Shown here: piece by piece, positions 45,001 through 57,006 of the stretch
Position numbering within the stretch: position 1 is the stretch's first letter
How the letters are laid out: each line of letters opens with the position of its first letter
Program-made: the position numbers and the translations under genes
Assembly (NCBI GenBank): GCA_023053545.1
Contig: JAKZAN010000007.1
Span: forward strand, 7,068,001-7,132,000
DNA from: Lepidurus packardi
Taxonomy: Eukaryota > Arthropoda > Branchiopoda > Notostraca > Triopsidae
Direction: 5' to 3'
Length of the DNA stretch: 64,000 bases
The notes under the pieces: model-generated
What the model was told of the DNA's origin: nothing
Database searches by the model: none
What the model saw: only the letters and a program-made list of their open reading frames with translations

Positions 45001-48000
45001 ACGAATAGGATTTAAAGAAACGAAGAAAAGGAGCGCAAAATCCACATTTCTTAATAAATATCTAGGGTGTAATCTGTACGGAATCCTCGTCGATCCACAG
45101 CGTACTTGTTGTCAGCTTGACATTCGTAGAAACCCCCGTCTTTTTGCGTGGCAGGGTCGATTTCCATCTTGGATTTAATCCGGTCGCGCCCGACTTTATA
45201 TTCGTGCACCTGATGTTGCACAAAAAGCACACAATGTTGCCATTTCCTTGCAATTTCTCGTCGTACATGCTCACCGACTCGATTAGGTTGTTATTGTAAG
45301 AAAGAAAGCTTACCTGAAAGAAGGGGTGTGCATACAACTCAATGCCATCCTTCATCCACGTAATGTGTGGGCGTGGAATACCTTGTGCCATACAGTAAAA
45401 AGTCAGTTTGCGACCTAGAACGTACTCGGACTCGAAATGTGAAGATTCAACCACTCGAGCACCCTAGATTGTCCGAATAATTTTAAAATCTTTGTGAAAT
45501 CCATGCGGTTACTAAGCAATTTACATTCGGATTGTTGTAATAAGCTTCAGCTTCGTCGTCTCTTCGTACTCCAGTACCTGCGTTGCCTGTACCGACTCCG
45601 TTTAACGAAGACGGAGGTTCAGCCACAACGGTATTAGCGCCCTGCCGGACTCCGGCACTTGTTAAGACAGGACGTCGCTCTCCGGTTTTGCGACTTGCTG
45701 ATTTATGGCGCAAACCTAATTTTCCTCATTAAAGCTTTGAAGCCGTATAAAGTACCAATTTGCATAGCTACCCTTGACGCCTCGTGCTCCCCCACCGACT
45801 GCTCCTTTTCCCACAGCAGCTCCTTCAACCAAGGGATTTGGCAAATAACTTAGGGCAATGAACAAAGTCAAATATCGCACCCAGTTTATCATTTTGCTTC
45901 CTTTTTCAACTCACTTAACAATGATTGTAAAGTCTTCAGTATGTGTTTCCCCTTTGCGATGTAAGATGTGAGTGTTTGTGTGGGTGGTACGGAGGCAAGT
46001 CTGCGACTAAGTTTTTGGTCTTTGGTGTAGCGAGTCACGATCTCGCACGACACGTTCCTAAGGGTCAATGTCAGGGGTTTTTGGTCGTCGACGCGTTTTC
46101 ACAATTGCCAATATAGCGAAGAAAAAATTTGTAGGAGTAGACTTAAGATGCTCCTTTCACCGCCATATGTTAAGTGGACTGAGAGAAATGAACTTCAACT
46201 TGAACACGTTTGTGTTGGCACTCCGCGTTGCGCAATTCCTGTGAATCTTCCAGTAGTACAGGATGCCAACATAGCTTACTCGCAGTTATACGTTTCAGCG
46301 GATGAACAATTCGGTCCCAGGGTACTCCTTGGTACTGTTGGATACTGTCCAGGTTTCTATAGCAACGTTAGGCCAAAGTTCGGAGCACGTTTTTCTTTAG
46401 ACACGCAAGAAGCGAAGCTCCACATCGGCACAAATGTTCTCATGTTTTGGTTGGCTTAAAACCAGAAGAAACCCTTAACCTACGAAACCCTTTGTTCCCA
46501 CCTTCCAGTTCCGTCCTCTTCATTGATTATATTTGTTGGTTTTCTGCGTACTTAACCCACTTAAACTTTGTCTTTCTGTAGAGGTCTGTGGAACGTGCCC
46601 TACGTGACATCGGCGTATCTGATCCGCGGCTCCATCATCCATGATCCTAAAACCAAGCCGTCGTATATCAACAATCTGTTGGATGCTGACATGGCGTTGT
46701 GTACAAACATGCGACAAAAGGTAATTTGCGTGAGATAAAACTAATTTTCTCAAAATTTGGTGTATTTTTTCTCCCCGGTAGGGTATTTACATGTATGTGA
46801 CAAATCGTCTCGATTGGGGTCATTTGATCAATGCTGAAAATTTTGATACCTCTCACGTTAATAACGAGATGTATGAAATTTTTAATAATCGCTGGGATTG
46901 GGAGCAGCGTTATATCCACGAAAACTACAGCCAGAACTTGGACGAAGCGCTCAATGTTTCCCAGGTGGATATTTTCTCTTTCTTCTTCTCAACTTCATTT
47001 CTTGGGCTTGGTTGTGCAGATTTTGTGTTTTATTTAATGTTTTCTATGAACAAATTCATTTTTTTTTTTCTTACAGCCGTGTCCCGATGTATATTGGTTC
47101 CCTATCTTCAAGACTCGTTTCTGCATTGAATTGGTAGCAGAAATGGAAAACTTTGGTCAATGGTCTGATGGGAGCAATTCTGTAAGTTTTTGTGTTCTAA
47201 AAAACAAAAGAACTATAAATTCAGATTTTGGGAGCATGACGGTGGTGGTTTGTGGTGGTGGGTAATTCCAAGTTAATTTAAACAGGATCTACGTTTGGAT
47301 GGCGGGTATGAAAACGTCCCCACACGGGATATTCACATGCGCCAAATAGGGTTCGAGCAACACTGGCACTTATTCTTACGTGACTTTGTTCGTCCGCTAC
47401 AAGAACGAGTCTTCAAAGGATATTTTAATGACGTAAGATTCATTCTTTCAGTGGACGAAGCACGTAACCAACCTTTACGACTGCCAGACGGACTTGTTGA
47501 TATTTTGTTTTGTTTGTTTTTTCATAAATTCCATAACTCTTTTTATGTTTGGGAAAGGTATATTGAGATCGGAAAAGTATGATCCATTGTGTTGCTGATT
47601 GTTAGGATTCTCGTATTGAAGGCGGTTACGAATCTGTTCCCACCCGTGATATTCATATGAGGCAAATCGGATTTGAAGAAGGCTGGCTTTTCTTCCTGCA
47701 AAATTACGTCCAACCATTGCAGCAACGTGTGTTCGAAGGCTATTTCAACGACGTAAGATTGCCTATGATGTTTATACGCCTTACGTGGTGGTTGGTTTCT
47801 TAGGTGGCGTGGGAGCTCTTGGTCTCTTTGTGGGTTTTTTGGTGAACAGTTTGAGTTCTGTTTTTTTTTTTTTTTATTTAATTGTTAGCCGTTTTGGTCT
47901 TTATTACTTACCTAACTCAACCATGCTTTTTTTGTTCGCCCTTTAATGGTGGAGCTAAGGGATATGGTGACTGACTCAGCGACTTTTATAACTATCGACT

Positions 48001-48418
48001 TTCTTCATCAAGCTTGATTTACTCTTGTCTAATCTACTTTTTACGTGAACAGCCTCCTCGCTCCATTATGAACTTCGTCGTTCGCTACAGGCCTGATGAA
48101 CAGCCTTTCTTGCGTCCTCACCATGATTCGTCTACTTATACCATCAACGTGGCCCTGAACCGACCTGAACTCGATTACAAAGTAATAATACTTACAAAAA
48201 AATATCACTCGGCATTTATGTTTAGTGAATACTTGTTTATATACGTTAATTTTTTATAATAGGGCGGTGGATGCCGTTTCTTGCGGTACAATTGCAGTGT
48301 AACTGCGACTCGGATGGGCTGGATGTTGATGCATCCCGGACGGTTGACTCATTATCATGAAGGCTTGTATGTGACGGAAGGCACTCGTTACATTATGGTA
48401 TCTTTCGTCGATCCCTAA
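42061..48418 (+). CDS. PLOD: Procollagen-lysine 2-oxoglutarate 5-dioxygenase (lysyl hydroxylase)
   Basis: Exons: 42061-42190, 43087-43181, 43250-43386, 43439-43602, 43661-43837, 43895-44094, 44158-44289, 44364-44485, 44543-44644, 44711-44836, 46582-46720, 46782-46964, 47077-47181, 47286-47432 and/or 47606-47752, 48053-48181, 48263-48418; 747 aa with one of the two 147-nt exons. A hydrophobic signal segment at the N-terminus targets the ER. The N-terminal glycosyltransferase-like domain ([14 protein letters not shown]) and the central accessory domain follow. The C-terminal Fe(II)/2-oxoglutarate domain has iron ligands in PHHDSSTY and the last His of HPGRLTH, with GTRYI shortly after, and ends SFVDP as in the family. 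The enzyme hydroxylates collagen lysines in the ER. Intron 10 contains an antisense gene. The two alternative exons have their own entries. Confidence 0.96.
42191..43086 (+). other. PLOD intron 1, with an unexplained antisense open frame
   Basis: 896-bp intron. An antisense frame at 42460-42765 (101 codons) has a protein-like middle ([20 protein letters not shown], then [10 protein letters not shown]) that I do not recognise. It could be a remnant exon or transposon piece. No splice context is evident. Confidence 0.35.
44881..44892 (+). repeat. Poly-G homopolymer tract
   Basis: A run of about 12 G in the PLOD intron downstream of the nested gene. Confidence 0.7.
45051..45892 (-). CDS. oig-4: Secreted single-Ig-domain protein, OIG-4-like (nested in PLOD intron)
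   Basis: Exons in transcript order: 45892-45772, 45715-45525, 45463-45314, 45209-45051; 206 aa, frame kept across all junctions. An N-terminal hydrophobic signal peptide ([17 protein letters not shown]) leads to a Gly/Ala- and basic-rich linker. One immunoglobulin domain follows, starting at [19 protein letters not shown], with Cys in TFYCMAQG, Trp in ITWMKDG, and the closing [11 protein letters not shown]; it ends near [14 protein letters not shown]. elegans OIG-4 is a secreted one-Ig protein that stabilises acetylcholine receptor clusters at the neuromuscular junction; arthropods keep a closely related protein. A role at synapses here is inference. Donors and acceptors are GT-AG on the minus strand. 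Confidence 0.88.
47286..47432 (+). other. PLOD alternative exon, copy a (147 nt)
   Basis: Encodes 49 residues beginning [18 protein letters not shown] and ending VFKGYFND, with phase 0 at both ends and a GTAAGATT donor. It aligns along its whole length with the next exon and with the single [12 protein letters not shown] segment of other lysyl hydroxylases just before the catalytic domain. Confidence 0.88.
47606..47752 (+). other. PLOD alternative exon, copy b (147 nt)
   Basis: Encodes 49 residues beginning [18 protein letters not shown] and ending VFEGYFND. Length, phases and donor (GTAAGATT) match copy a. The two copies differ mainly between IGFE and the VxPLQ stretch ([11 protein letters not shown] versus [11 protein letters not shown]). 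A normal-length PLOD needs only one copy, so mutually exclusive use is likely. Confidence 0.88.
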
Positions 48419-49429
48419 ACTAAACGAGACAGGATGTATCTTCGTTACTTGCTATTCACGTTAATCGCGTTAATTCTTCCGATAACCTGTTTCCTTGATT
48501 ACGTGGCTTCAAGTTTCTCTACCTATCTTGGAACCTAGTCTCGACGAAATATTCGCAAAAAAATCAGTGCACGGCATAAGTTTTCTTTGCCCACAACTAA
48601 CTTGTATTTTTTTTAATTTCTTAATCATGTTACGAAAATTATTTGAACTACTTTTAGAAGTCTTGTTTCTTAAACCGTCTTCCTTATATTGCCATGTTTC
48701 GAAATTGTGCAATGGACCGAAATATTACATCAGTGCCTTTTATGTCTCAACTATTTCTTTCTTTAAATTGAGTTCCGTCAAATTCTGACCTTGGTGGAAA
48801 ATTAAGGTGGAATTGATGAAAATAATAAACCTTTTTCAAGTAATGCCGCGTTAACTGGGAGACGCATTTAACGTTGGCGTTGTCGTCGTTCAACGCTGTT
48901 GTGTTGGTAAACATGTCACGAGAAGGCCGTGCTGAGCGTTGTCAACCTTGAAAGAAATCATCCAGTGACTTTAAATTAATAAAAACTTGGACCCGAGCGG
49001 TAGTAAGCACAAACCTGTGCTTCACCGGCTTACTCGACAAGACAAGACCACCCATTTTACTTCGCTCATACTGAAAGTAAGTTTTATGTTTTATGTCACG
49101 TAGACATATTTCAGTAGCTCAATTTGACTTTTATTATTGATTGCTTAGCTTATCGCGGTCGCAAAGCAAAAGGAACATCAACAAATCCGTAATCAATCAA
49201 AAATCCATGTTTTAAAGTTGAAGTTATGAACAACTGGTTCGCTTCGACTCTATTATTCGAAAATAGCTGCATGAAGTAAGTTAAAGGGAAAAGTTCAGGG
49301 TTGTATGACAATCTTTTCTTTTGTAGGTAAAAAGATTGGAAATATGATGTCTTTCGTTGAAAGTTAATTACTGGGAAGAAAAATCCACACTGCCTATTTA
49401 TTCAATTCTGCCTGCCATTACCAATCAAG
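48419..49429 (+). other. PLOD to PDPR spacer
   Basis: 1.0 kb of AT-rich DNA with no coding exon recognised. It holds the PLOD 3' UTR and the PDPR promoter and 5' UTR. Confidence 0.45.
48824..48829 (+). promoter_or_regulatory. Candidate polyadenylation signal for PLOD
   Basis: AATAAA about 400 bp after the PLOD stop codon. Confidence 0.5.
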
Positions 49430-52400
49430 ATGTTTAAATTACATAAGCTATTGTACCCGCAGCTTAACATTCGCCAGTAAGTTCAGTTTATTCAGATTGA
49501 TATCCTTTACAATTGGGATCCTTCCCTACTCGCAGGTGTACGCATTATGGCTTTCGAGCTTTTGGAAATTATTTAAATGAGCACAACCCAGCTGAAGTAC
49601 CCAGTTCTGCCCGTGTTGTTATTTGCGGAGGAGGAGTGCAAGGAGCAGCAGTAGCATATTATTTAGCCGAGATGGGGTGGGGAAAGGATACCATATTATT
49701 AGAGCAAGGGAAGTAAGTTTTTCCACATTTGGAAAGTCTGTACTACTTACATTTTTTTAGGCTTGGAGGAGGAAGTCCTTGGCATATGTCTGGCTTAGTA
49801 GGTATAGTAAAGCCAACGCACATGGAATCTCTCTTAACCCAAGAAAGCATCCAACTTTATGAAGACTTAACTACCTTGGGCCATGGAACGGGCTGGAAGC
49901 AGTGTGGTAGTTTACTTTTAGCCCGCACTAGAGACAGATTGACTGATTTCCGACGTATCAAAGCAAATTCTGTGTAACTATCAGCCTCCCTTCCAATTTT
50001 CTTTGCTTTACTTTTGTGTAATACTTAGGAGCCGACAAGTCGAGTGTCACATTTTATCTAAGGAAGATTTGCGCAGCAAGTATCCTTTACTACGGACGGA
50101 AGATCTGTGTGGTGCTATTTGGATACCAGGGGATGGAGTAGCTGATCCGTTTGAAATATGCATGACTTTGGTTGCACTTGCGAAAGAAAAGGGTAAATAC
50201 AATTCACGGATTGTTGCTTGATAAATGTATCAAATTTGTCTACTCAGGAGTGCGTGTAATGGAAGGTGTACAGGTTGCTGAGGTGCATAGCCAAGCTGGA
50301 GCTGTTTCACGTGTTATTACGGATCATGGAGCCATAGCCTGCCAGTTCTTCGTTAACTGTGGAGGGTACTGGTCTAGAGCCCTGGGTAAGCGTTGTACAC
50401 CCCCAGTTCGGGTACCGGTACAAGCTTGTGAGCATTATTACTTGCATACGAAGCCTATACAAGGCACAGAGGTGCCATTTGATCCTGCTTTACCTGGTAA
50501 GAATATGAAGCAATGCTGAAGCTTACGTAAATTAGTTCATTTCTTGTAGTTATCCGGGATTTAGATGGCCACGTATACTTGCGTGTCAAAGACGGTGGTT
50601 ACTTAGCCGGTGGGTTTGAACCCCAAGCTAAACCTCTCTTTGAGGATGGCTTACTGCCAGGTATATCAAACTTGCAATTTTTATAGCTTATAGCTGTATG
50701 ATTTTTGAAGCCTCTAGTTCTGAACATGCTCTGGAACCAGACTGGGATCATTTTGCGCCTTTATTGGAGCAACTCGTACATCGTGTTCCTTCACTAGGAA
50801 GCGCTATTTTGGACAAACTTTACAACGCTCCTGAAGCCTTTTCACCCGACTGCAAGTGGGTTTTAGGGGAAACACCTGAGGTAGTTAGGGAATCATATTC
50901 TCTATTCCCTTTCTAATAAGCTTTATTTATGAAGGTGGATGGGTTCTTTGTAGCTACTGGTATGAAGTCAGTAGGCGTGGCTTCTGCGGGAGGCGTTGGC
51001 CGTATGCTAGCTCATTGGATCGTCCACGGAGAACCTCCATATCCCATGTATGATCTGGATCTGCAGCGTTTCTTGCCTTTGCATAATAACAGAAAATTTC
51101 TGTTGGAGCGCATGAAAGAAGTACCAGGTAATAAGGTCGATAATAACGAATCGTGTAAATGTCATGTCCGGTGCTTGATATAGGTTCGCATTACCACATA
51201 CCGTACCCTCACTGGGAGTTCCGATCCGGACGGAAACTTCGCATGTCACCGGTTTTTCCGAGGCTGAAAGCTGCGGGAGCGGTATTTGGACAAATTATGG
51301 GCTACGAAAGACCAGCCTGGTATGAACCTAAACCCTATCAAGGTACGTATATTTCTCACCTTCACTTAACGCCCGCTCTTAACAATCTGAAGAGTTTATT
51401 TTTAGATATGACGTTTTGGTTTATAATATCTTTCAGATTCCGGTACTTTTGACGATGATGGGACTGACCAGTTTCGAGTTGCTTATACTAATACCTTCAT
51501 GAAACCGCCTTGGTATAAACAAGCTAAGATGGAATATAGAGCGTGTCGGGAATCTGTAGCAATCGCAGATTATTCTTCCTTCACTAAGCTGGATATAATG
51601 GTAGTTAACCTTTTATATTGAATTATACAGGTCTTCAGATTAATCCCAGTAAATTCGGGTACATATTTATTTCTTTTGTCTAGTCTCCTGGGTTGGAAGT
51701 AGTGGATTACTTACAGTACTTGTGCTCAAATGATGTAGACATTCCTATTGGCGGAATTATTCATACGGGCATGCATAATAGAAAAGGTGGCTACGAAAAT
51801 GACTGCTCACTAGCCCGAGTGGCGGATAACCAGTAAAAAATTTAATATATATTATTTTGTATGCAACGTAGTTTGGTACTAATACTTTATTACATATAGT
51901 TACATGATGATTGCTCCTTCAGTGCAACAGACTCGGTGTCAAGCGTGGTTAAAAAGACATGCCCCTCATCGGGCCAATATTAACGTAACAGATGTAACTT
52001 CATTATACACTGCCTTGTGCATCCTCGGGCCATTGTCAAGAGCACTTTTGTCCGAGCTCACGGATACCGACTTGAGTCCCAAAGCATTTCCTTTCTTTAC
52101 TGTCAAGGAGCTCGATATTGGTCAAGCTTGTGGAATCAGAGCTATGAATCTCACTCATACTGGAGAGATGGGCTGGGTTTTGTACGTACCCAACGAGGTA
52201 TAACTGCAATTCCATAATTTTCTTAATATAGAACACTGCATTTCTAGTTCGCGTTACATGTTTATGACAAGTTAATAGAACATGGCCAAAAGTATTCGTT
52301 GACGCATGCTGGGCATTACGCAACCAGAAGTCTGCGCATTGAAAGGTTTTACGCGTTCTGGGGGCAGGATTTGGATACGTCCACCACCCCTTTAGAATGT

Positions 52401-52962
52401 GGAAGAGGTTTTCGCGTAAAATTTGAGGTACAAATAAGTAATTCTGTATGTACTTTGCTCATTCGTTTGCACAGAAAGATATAGACTTTTTGGGAAGAGA
52501 AGCATTACTGAAACAACGAGAATCCGGAGTGCATCGTATGTATGTGCAATTGCTGCTTGAGGACCATGACTCGGAAATAGATGCATGGCCTTGGGGTGGC
52601 GAAACCATTTATCGCAATGGTAAATTAGTAGGCCGAGTGTCGACAGCAGGCTATGGCTTTACGATCGCCCGCCAAGTAAGTGTTTTATTTCTCGTTTTTA
52701 GGTGTTTAGAACGAGATTCGATGTTTTAATAAAACTTGTTTAGGTTTGTCTGGGCTTTGTCCAGAACAAAGATGAGTCTGGGATGTTTCAGAAAGTTACT
52801 CCAGAGTTCATTACATCCGGACAGTATGAAGTGGACGTCGCTGGATTGAGATTCAGTGCCCGAGTTTCTTTAAGATCGCCTACGTTACCCACCAAATTTC
52901 GCGAACATGGTGGAGAACAATACGTTGCGACGCGACATGGTGGAGGAGGATTCGCTTCGTGA
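49430..52962 (+). CDS. PDPR: Pyruvate dehydrogenase phosphatase regulatory subunit, mitochondrial
   Basis: Exons: 49430-49476, 49536-49712, 49761-49973, 50029-50192, 50248-50496, 50550-50660, 50711-50880, 50935-51127, 51184-51342, 51437-51600, 51684-51832, 51900-52197, 52248-52427, 52475-52675, 52744-52962; 897 aa against about 880 in vertebrates. A basic N-terminal leader suits mitochondrial import. The FAD-dependent oxidoreductase (DAO) domain starts with the dinucleotide motif VVICGGGVQGAAVAYYLAEM. Family-specific blocks follow: FVNCGGYWSRALG, ACEHYYLHTKP, LDLQRFLPLHNN, HWEFRSGRKLRMSPV. The C-terminal half is a glycine-cleavage T-like domain (GGYENDCSLAR, TRSLRIERFYAFWGQD). PDPR belongs to the dimethylglycine/sarcosine dehydrogenase family but controls PDP1 activity on the pyruvate dehydrogenase complex. 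PDPR-specific blocks rule out the related dehydrogenases. The acceptor at 50710 (TTGAAG) is the weakest junction. Confidence 0.95.
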
Positions 52963-53290
52963 CAAATTGATTAAAATCTTTGCCATATGAGTATTTTCAA
53001 GGAAAGCACAAAAGATGAATGCAATAGCGAGTAGACTAGGCTAGTCAATTTAGTTGTGACCTATGCTCGATAACCCAATTGACAATGCCAGGCAACCAGT
53101 GATCTGATATGATTTGATGGTTAACTTAATTTTGTGTGATGTCCCTAAAATGTATGATTCGTAGTTTAATGAAAACTACTAAATTTAGCGAATGGCTGGG
53201 AGACATTTTAGGAGCGACTACCAGGGAGTGCAACTTCCGGAAACATTTGCAACCGCTGCGTTTCTTACAGGAAGAGTGAAATACAGGTAT

Positions 53291-53402
53291 AATATAGTAT
53301 ACGATATAAAAAATTAATTTGTAATTTTACAATATTTAATTTAATATAGTATACGATATAAAAAAGTATTTGTAAGTAATTCGTAATTTTACAATATTTA
53401 AT
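53291..53402 (+). repeat. AT-rich tandem duplication, unit of about 52-60 bp
   Basis: Two adjacent copies begin AATATAGTATACGATATAAA and end GTAATTTTACAATATTTAAT. The second carries a small insertion. Confidence 0.85.
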
Positions 53403-54331
53403 TGACATAAAGGTAACATAATGTTCAATTTAAGACCATTCTTAAAGGGTCTTAGAACTCACAATCCAGCGTTCCCTTCGTTCGATTCCTTCCCTTTGTG
53501 GAGGACACACCCCTTTCAGCGGATTTTTGGAAAATCTCAAAAGAATTCCCATATTTTCTCATTTATCTCAACAATTACGAATCGGGCACACGAAATAAGC
53601 AAAAAATGAATTCCGAGGGGGAGTCTTAACCTCTCATTTGCATAATTTTAAGCTCCAATTTTTGGAGCTTTGAAAAGTCAAAGAACAAATCAAACATTCT
53701 GAAAACTGAGCGCTACAGCAATGTTTTGGAGGATACGTTTCACAAGAAAAGCGAAAAATAGGAAAACAAGCGCTACAATCTTGCCTTAAAGTTCAACAGT
53801 CGTAATTGGAAGGGTTAATGAATGAAACGTAACTCATATAACCAACAGACTCACAGCCAGAAGATCTATTGGTACGTGAAAGCAGCAAGAAATCTTATTT
53901 AGGGTCGTTCAATAGTATTCTCATATTCTGTGTACCAAAACCAGAAAGCCACGAACGTTAACAATACCTACGGTAAATACGTTAGGACTGAAATTCATTT
54001 TAACATGACAGATTCTATATTACCAAGAGTCGGTGCTGTTACAAATGTTTAGAAGAGTCGGTACTATTATCAAGAGTTTTGTAAGTTTTTCCAGCGTTAA
54101 AACTGCACAATCGCTGCAGAATATATTAGTTAAGTTAGGTTAATTAGTTTAGCTGGTATTACAGTAATTTAAGCTAGCTGGATTAAGGTAGGATAAGTCT
54201 TGTTAAGTTAATTTAGATTACCTTCAGGTCATCATCCCAATGACAACGTTGCGGTTGTCTACCTTCCAGGAGTGTACACCGTCGCGGAAAATTACGCATC
54301 TGCTAAAGAGTCTTGTGCAAATTTTTTCGAC

Positions 54332-54337
54332 TTTATT
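54332..54337 (-). promoter_or_regulatory. Candidate polyadenylation signal for MRPL17
   Basis: TTTATT on the plus strand reads AATAAA on the minus strand, 25 bp past the MRPL17 stop codon. Confidence 0.5.
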
Positions 54338-54361
54338 CTGACAACTACGTACAGTTAATAA

Positions 54362-54980
54362 TCACTCAGAAGTTGGTGATGCCTCCTCCATCGCTTTGCT
54401 AAGTTGCTGGTATTTTTTCATCCTGTAATCTCGTTTGGCTTCATCCAAAAGAACATTATGAAGCAAATTTCTTTGATTAGGTAGCTCTTCAAGGAGAGGA
54501 GGGAAAGGGTTATCCTTGAGCTCCAAGACAGCCCTATTAAAATGTCCGCCTGGGTAGATATTGGGCGCATGGAAGAGTCGAGTGTATGATGTAGTGTAGT
54601 CCTTATAACGAGGGGCTAGCACTTTAAAGAGCTTGTGAACGAGTTGTTTCTCTTGTAACCAGAAATCCACCAATTCCATAGTAGGAGGATGAGTGTCGCC
54701 ATGCCTTATAGCTTCGGATATCAACTAAGAAATTAGACGATTAACTAAAAACTACTAATGTATTTCAAATTCAGACTCGTACCCGTTCGGCATAGCCTCG
54801 TGCTTCGTCAGCTCTGGGGTAGTTAAGTTCGATCCTCTCTAACTTGACAAGTTGTGTTATGGTACTGCTTAATTTTTTCAACCTTCCTAAGGGGCCATCT
54901 GGGTTTTTTAAATTGCGATGTCGGGGTTTTACAGATATTTTGAGAGAACTAACTAATTTGTTGATATTCGGTTGACTCAT
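54362..54980 (-). CDS. MRPL17: Mitochondrial large-subunit ribosomal protein bL17m
   Basis: Two exons in transcript order: 54980-54783 and 54724-54362; 186 aa. The start was chosen at 54980 because MSQPNINKLVSSLKISVKP aligns with the N-terminus of arthropod bL17m; an in-frame ATG 11 codons upstream (55013) is possible but less likely. Family signatures are GPLGRLKKL, LERIELNYPRADEARGYAERL, the VDFWLQEKQLVHKLFKVLAPRY block, and NLLHNVLLDEAKR near the C-terminus, a feature of animal mitochondrial forms. It is a structural component of the 39S subunit near the peptide exit tunnel. The single intron (54725-54782) is 58 bp. Confidence 0.96.
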
Positions 54981-57006
54981 GTTTATTGAACATTTGTTCT
55001 GTGCCCGGAGCATCTACTAAAGCAGTAAGACTATATCAAAGTTCGAAGCCAGTGTCGACACTAACGCTTTCGTCTTCGGGCCCCGAACTTCCTAGAAAAA
55101 AGCGCGAAATTGAAATGCTTGCTTATTGTTTACATCATACGAATCTTTGAATTATATACATGGTAGGCTATTTGTTATTAGAACTAAACAATTCTTTTGA
55201 AGATAAAGAATTTTGTTACTTAGCTAGCAATGTATTTAAAAACAAAGAGCTTTATGGCATTCGGTAAGCTGACGGGTGACGGCTGATGGGTGACCAGGGA
55301 GCGTATTCAGGGTTTGATCAAAATGTTTCTTTATTGTATCCAAAGCTCCGATAACCACTGGCACAGTCTTCGTCTTGCAATTCCACATCCTGCTGATCTC
55401 GATTTCCTGATCTCTATACTTGGATGTCTTTTCTGTATGTTTCAACATGATGTTCGAGTCATTAGGGACAGCGATGCCAATTAGCAGGCAGGTTCTCCCT
55501 CTCTTATCATGCCGCACTGTCTGGGCGGTTTGCTGTGACTGTTCTATCAGTTATTATTGGGACATCCCATACAATAGTAACTTCATTGATGTTCTCAACT
55601 TTCTGTGTCTGATGTTCGTAGTAATAACCCACTAATTGCACGATAATAAGATTCTGTATTAAAAAACAGCCGTTGGGTAGGATTCACGCCAGTAAGGAAT
55701 CTTAATCCGCAAACTTTCGAAAAAATCCGGGAACTCGTCCATGTTAATCGTTATCTTCAAATAAACATAGAACTATTTAAAAAGTGGGATCCCAAACCCA
55801 AAAGATAGTTGTATAATAATACTATTGTAATGTAATAATGTTGTTGTCCTTAACTAACCTTCTTTGCCTTCCTTATTATTTGGCAGATAATGCACTACTA
55901 TTTTATTAGTGTGTCTCAACATTATTTTATTAGTGTGTCAACTCCACAGCCCGGATGTGCACCTTGAAGAACCCCTATAACGTCAGTTGCTCCCTAGCAA
56001 GCAGTCAGTGCAGATCTGCTTTTCTCCAGCGATGTTGTGATAGTAGTGAAGTAGTAGTGAAGCTAGTGGTGAGCTTATAGTTAAACATTACCTAGCATGT
56101 TGAACATTAACAATCGGATAAAGTGTTATCTTCGAAAACATTACCAATTGGATCTTCGAAAACCCGGAGTCAATTCAAGTGCGCGTTTAAAGTGTTAAGT
56201 GTGGTGTTTGGCAAAAGGCTGGTCAGGCCTATGCCAGTAAAAAAAAAATGTGTTGGTGTTATCTTTTTCTTTTCCATGTCATTTCGATTTGATTCGTTTG
56301 TATACATTTCGAACTTACTTTTTACTACTTCACGTTTCGTTGCAGGATCTTTGGTAACGTTAATTGACTAAAATGGGTGGAAGGTGGCGAAAGGGGGAGG
56401 GGGAGGACAACTGGGTGTGGCGATGTTCATACGATGTCCCGAACCGGAAATGCAGAAGGTCGACTTGACGAACGTCTCAAACGTGTGCAACTTGTGTTGT
56501 TGTTTTTTATTTGTTTTCATCGAAAGTCTACAAACACAAAACTCGACAAGTTTTCTCCTTCTGAAAAGTCAATTCTTTTCATTCGTATTGGTTTCATGCA
56601 TACTGATATTTTTCTCTTTTCTTCTACTTTTCGGTGCCGAAGTGAAGGTGAAGAGGAACACGCAATCCTATGCGAAGAGGTCAACACCTCCTAACGAATC
56701 AGATTTCAGCTTAAAGGTCATGGGGAGCTTTGGAGTGATGGTTGTAACACTTTAAATTTACATTAATAAGTTTTTACTACTCATTGTATCTTTCAGGTGA
56801 GCAAATAGAAGGCTATTTGGATCAAATATTTGAATTGAAGTCGAATATGGATCACAAGATTTCGAAGCCATTTTTAATATTTCTGTGAAGGACAGCAAAG
56901 GACTTTAACTGACTGAACTGACTTGACTTTTAATTAATTTAATTGTTTCTTTAATTTTAAGATTTAGTTCGAAGTGGTGAAGTGTAGTGAAGTGCATATT
57001 AAAAAC

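Larger units (their letters stand above)
44837..46581 (+). other. PLOD intron 10 hosting the OIG-4-like gene
   Basis: 1745-bp intron, the largest in PLOD. It contains a complete four-exon gene on the opposite strand (45051-45892), a poly-G tract (44881-44892) and about 0.7 kb (45893-46581) that should include the nested gene's promoter. Confidence 0.8.
52963..54361 (+). other. PDPR to MRPL17 convergent spacer
   Basis: 1.4 kb between convergent genes. AT-rich with no conserved frame. It contains a tandem duplication (53291-53402) and the presumed 3' UTRs of both neighbours. Confidence 0.5.

Noticed and set aside
46148..46459. 103-codon plus-strand frame in PLOD intron 10
   Set aside because: It lies between the nested gene and the next PLOD exon and has no recognisable domain. 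Including it would break PLOD conservation, which passes directly from 44836 to 46582.
42061..48418. Reading the duplicated PLOD exons as an assembly error
   Set aside because: The two copies differ at many nucleotides, each has its own intron flanks, and both keep open frames and donors, so a collapsed or duplicated read artefact is unlikely.
49430..52962. Sarcosine or dimethylglycine dehydrogenase as identity of the FAD gene
   Set aside because: The same fold is present, but blocks such as LDLQRFLPLHNN and HWEFRSGRKLRMSPV match PDPR specifically, and the length fits PDPR.
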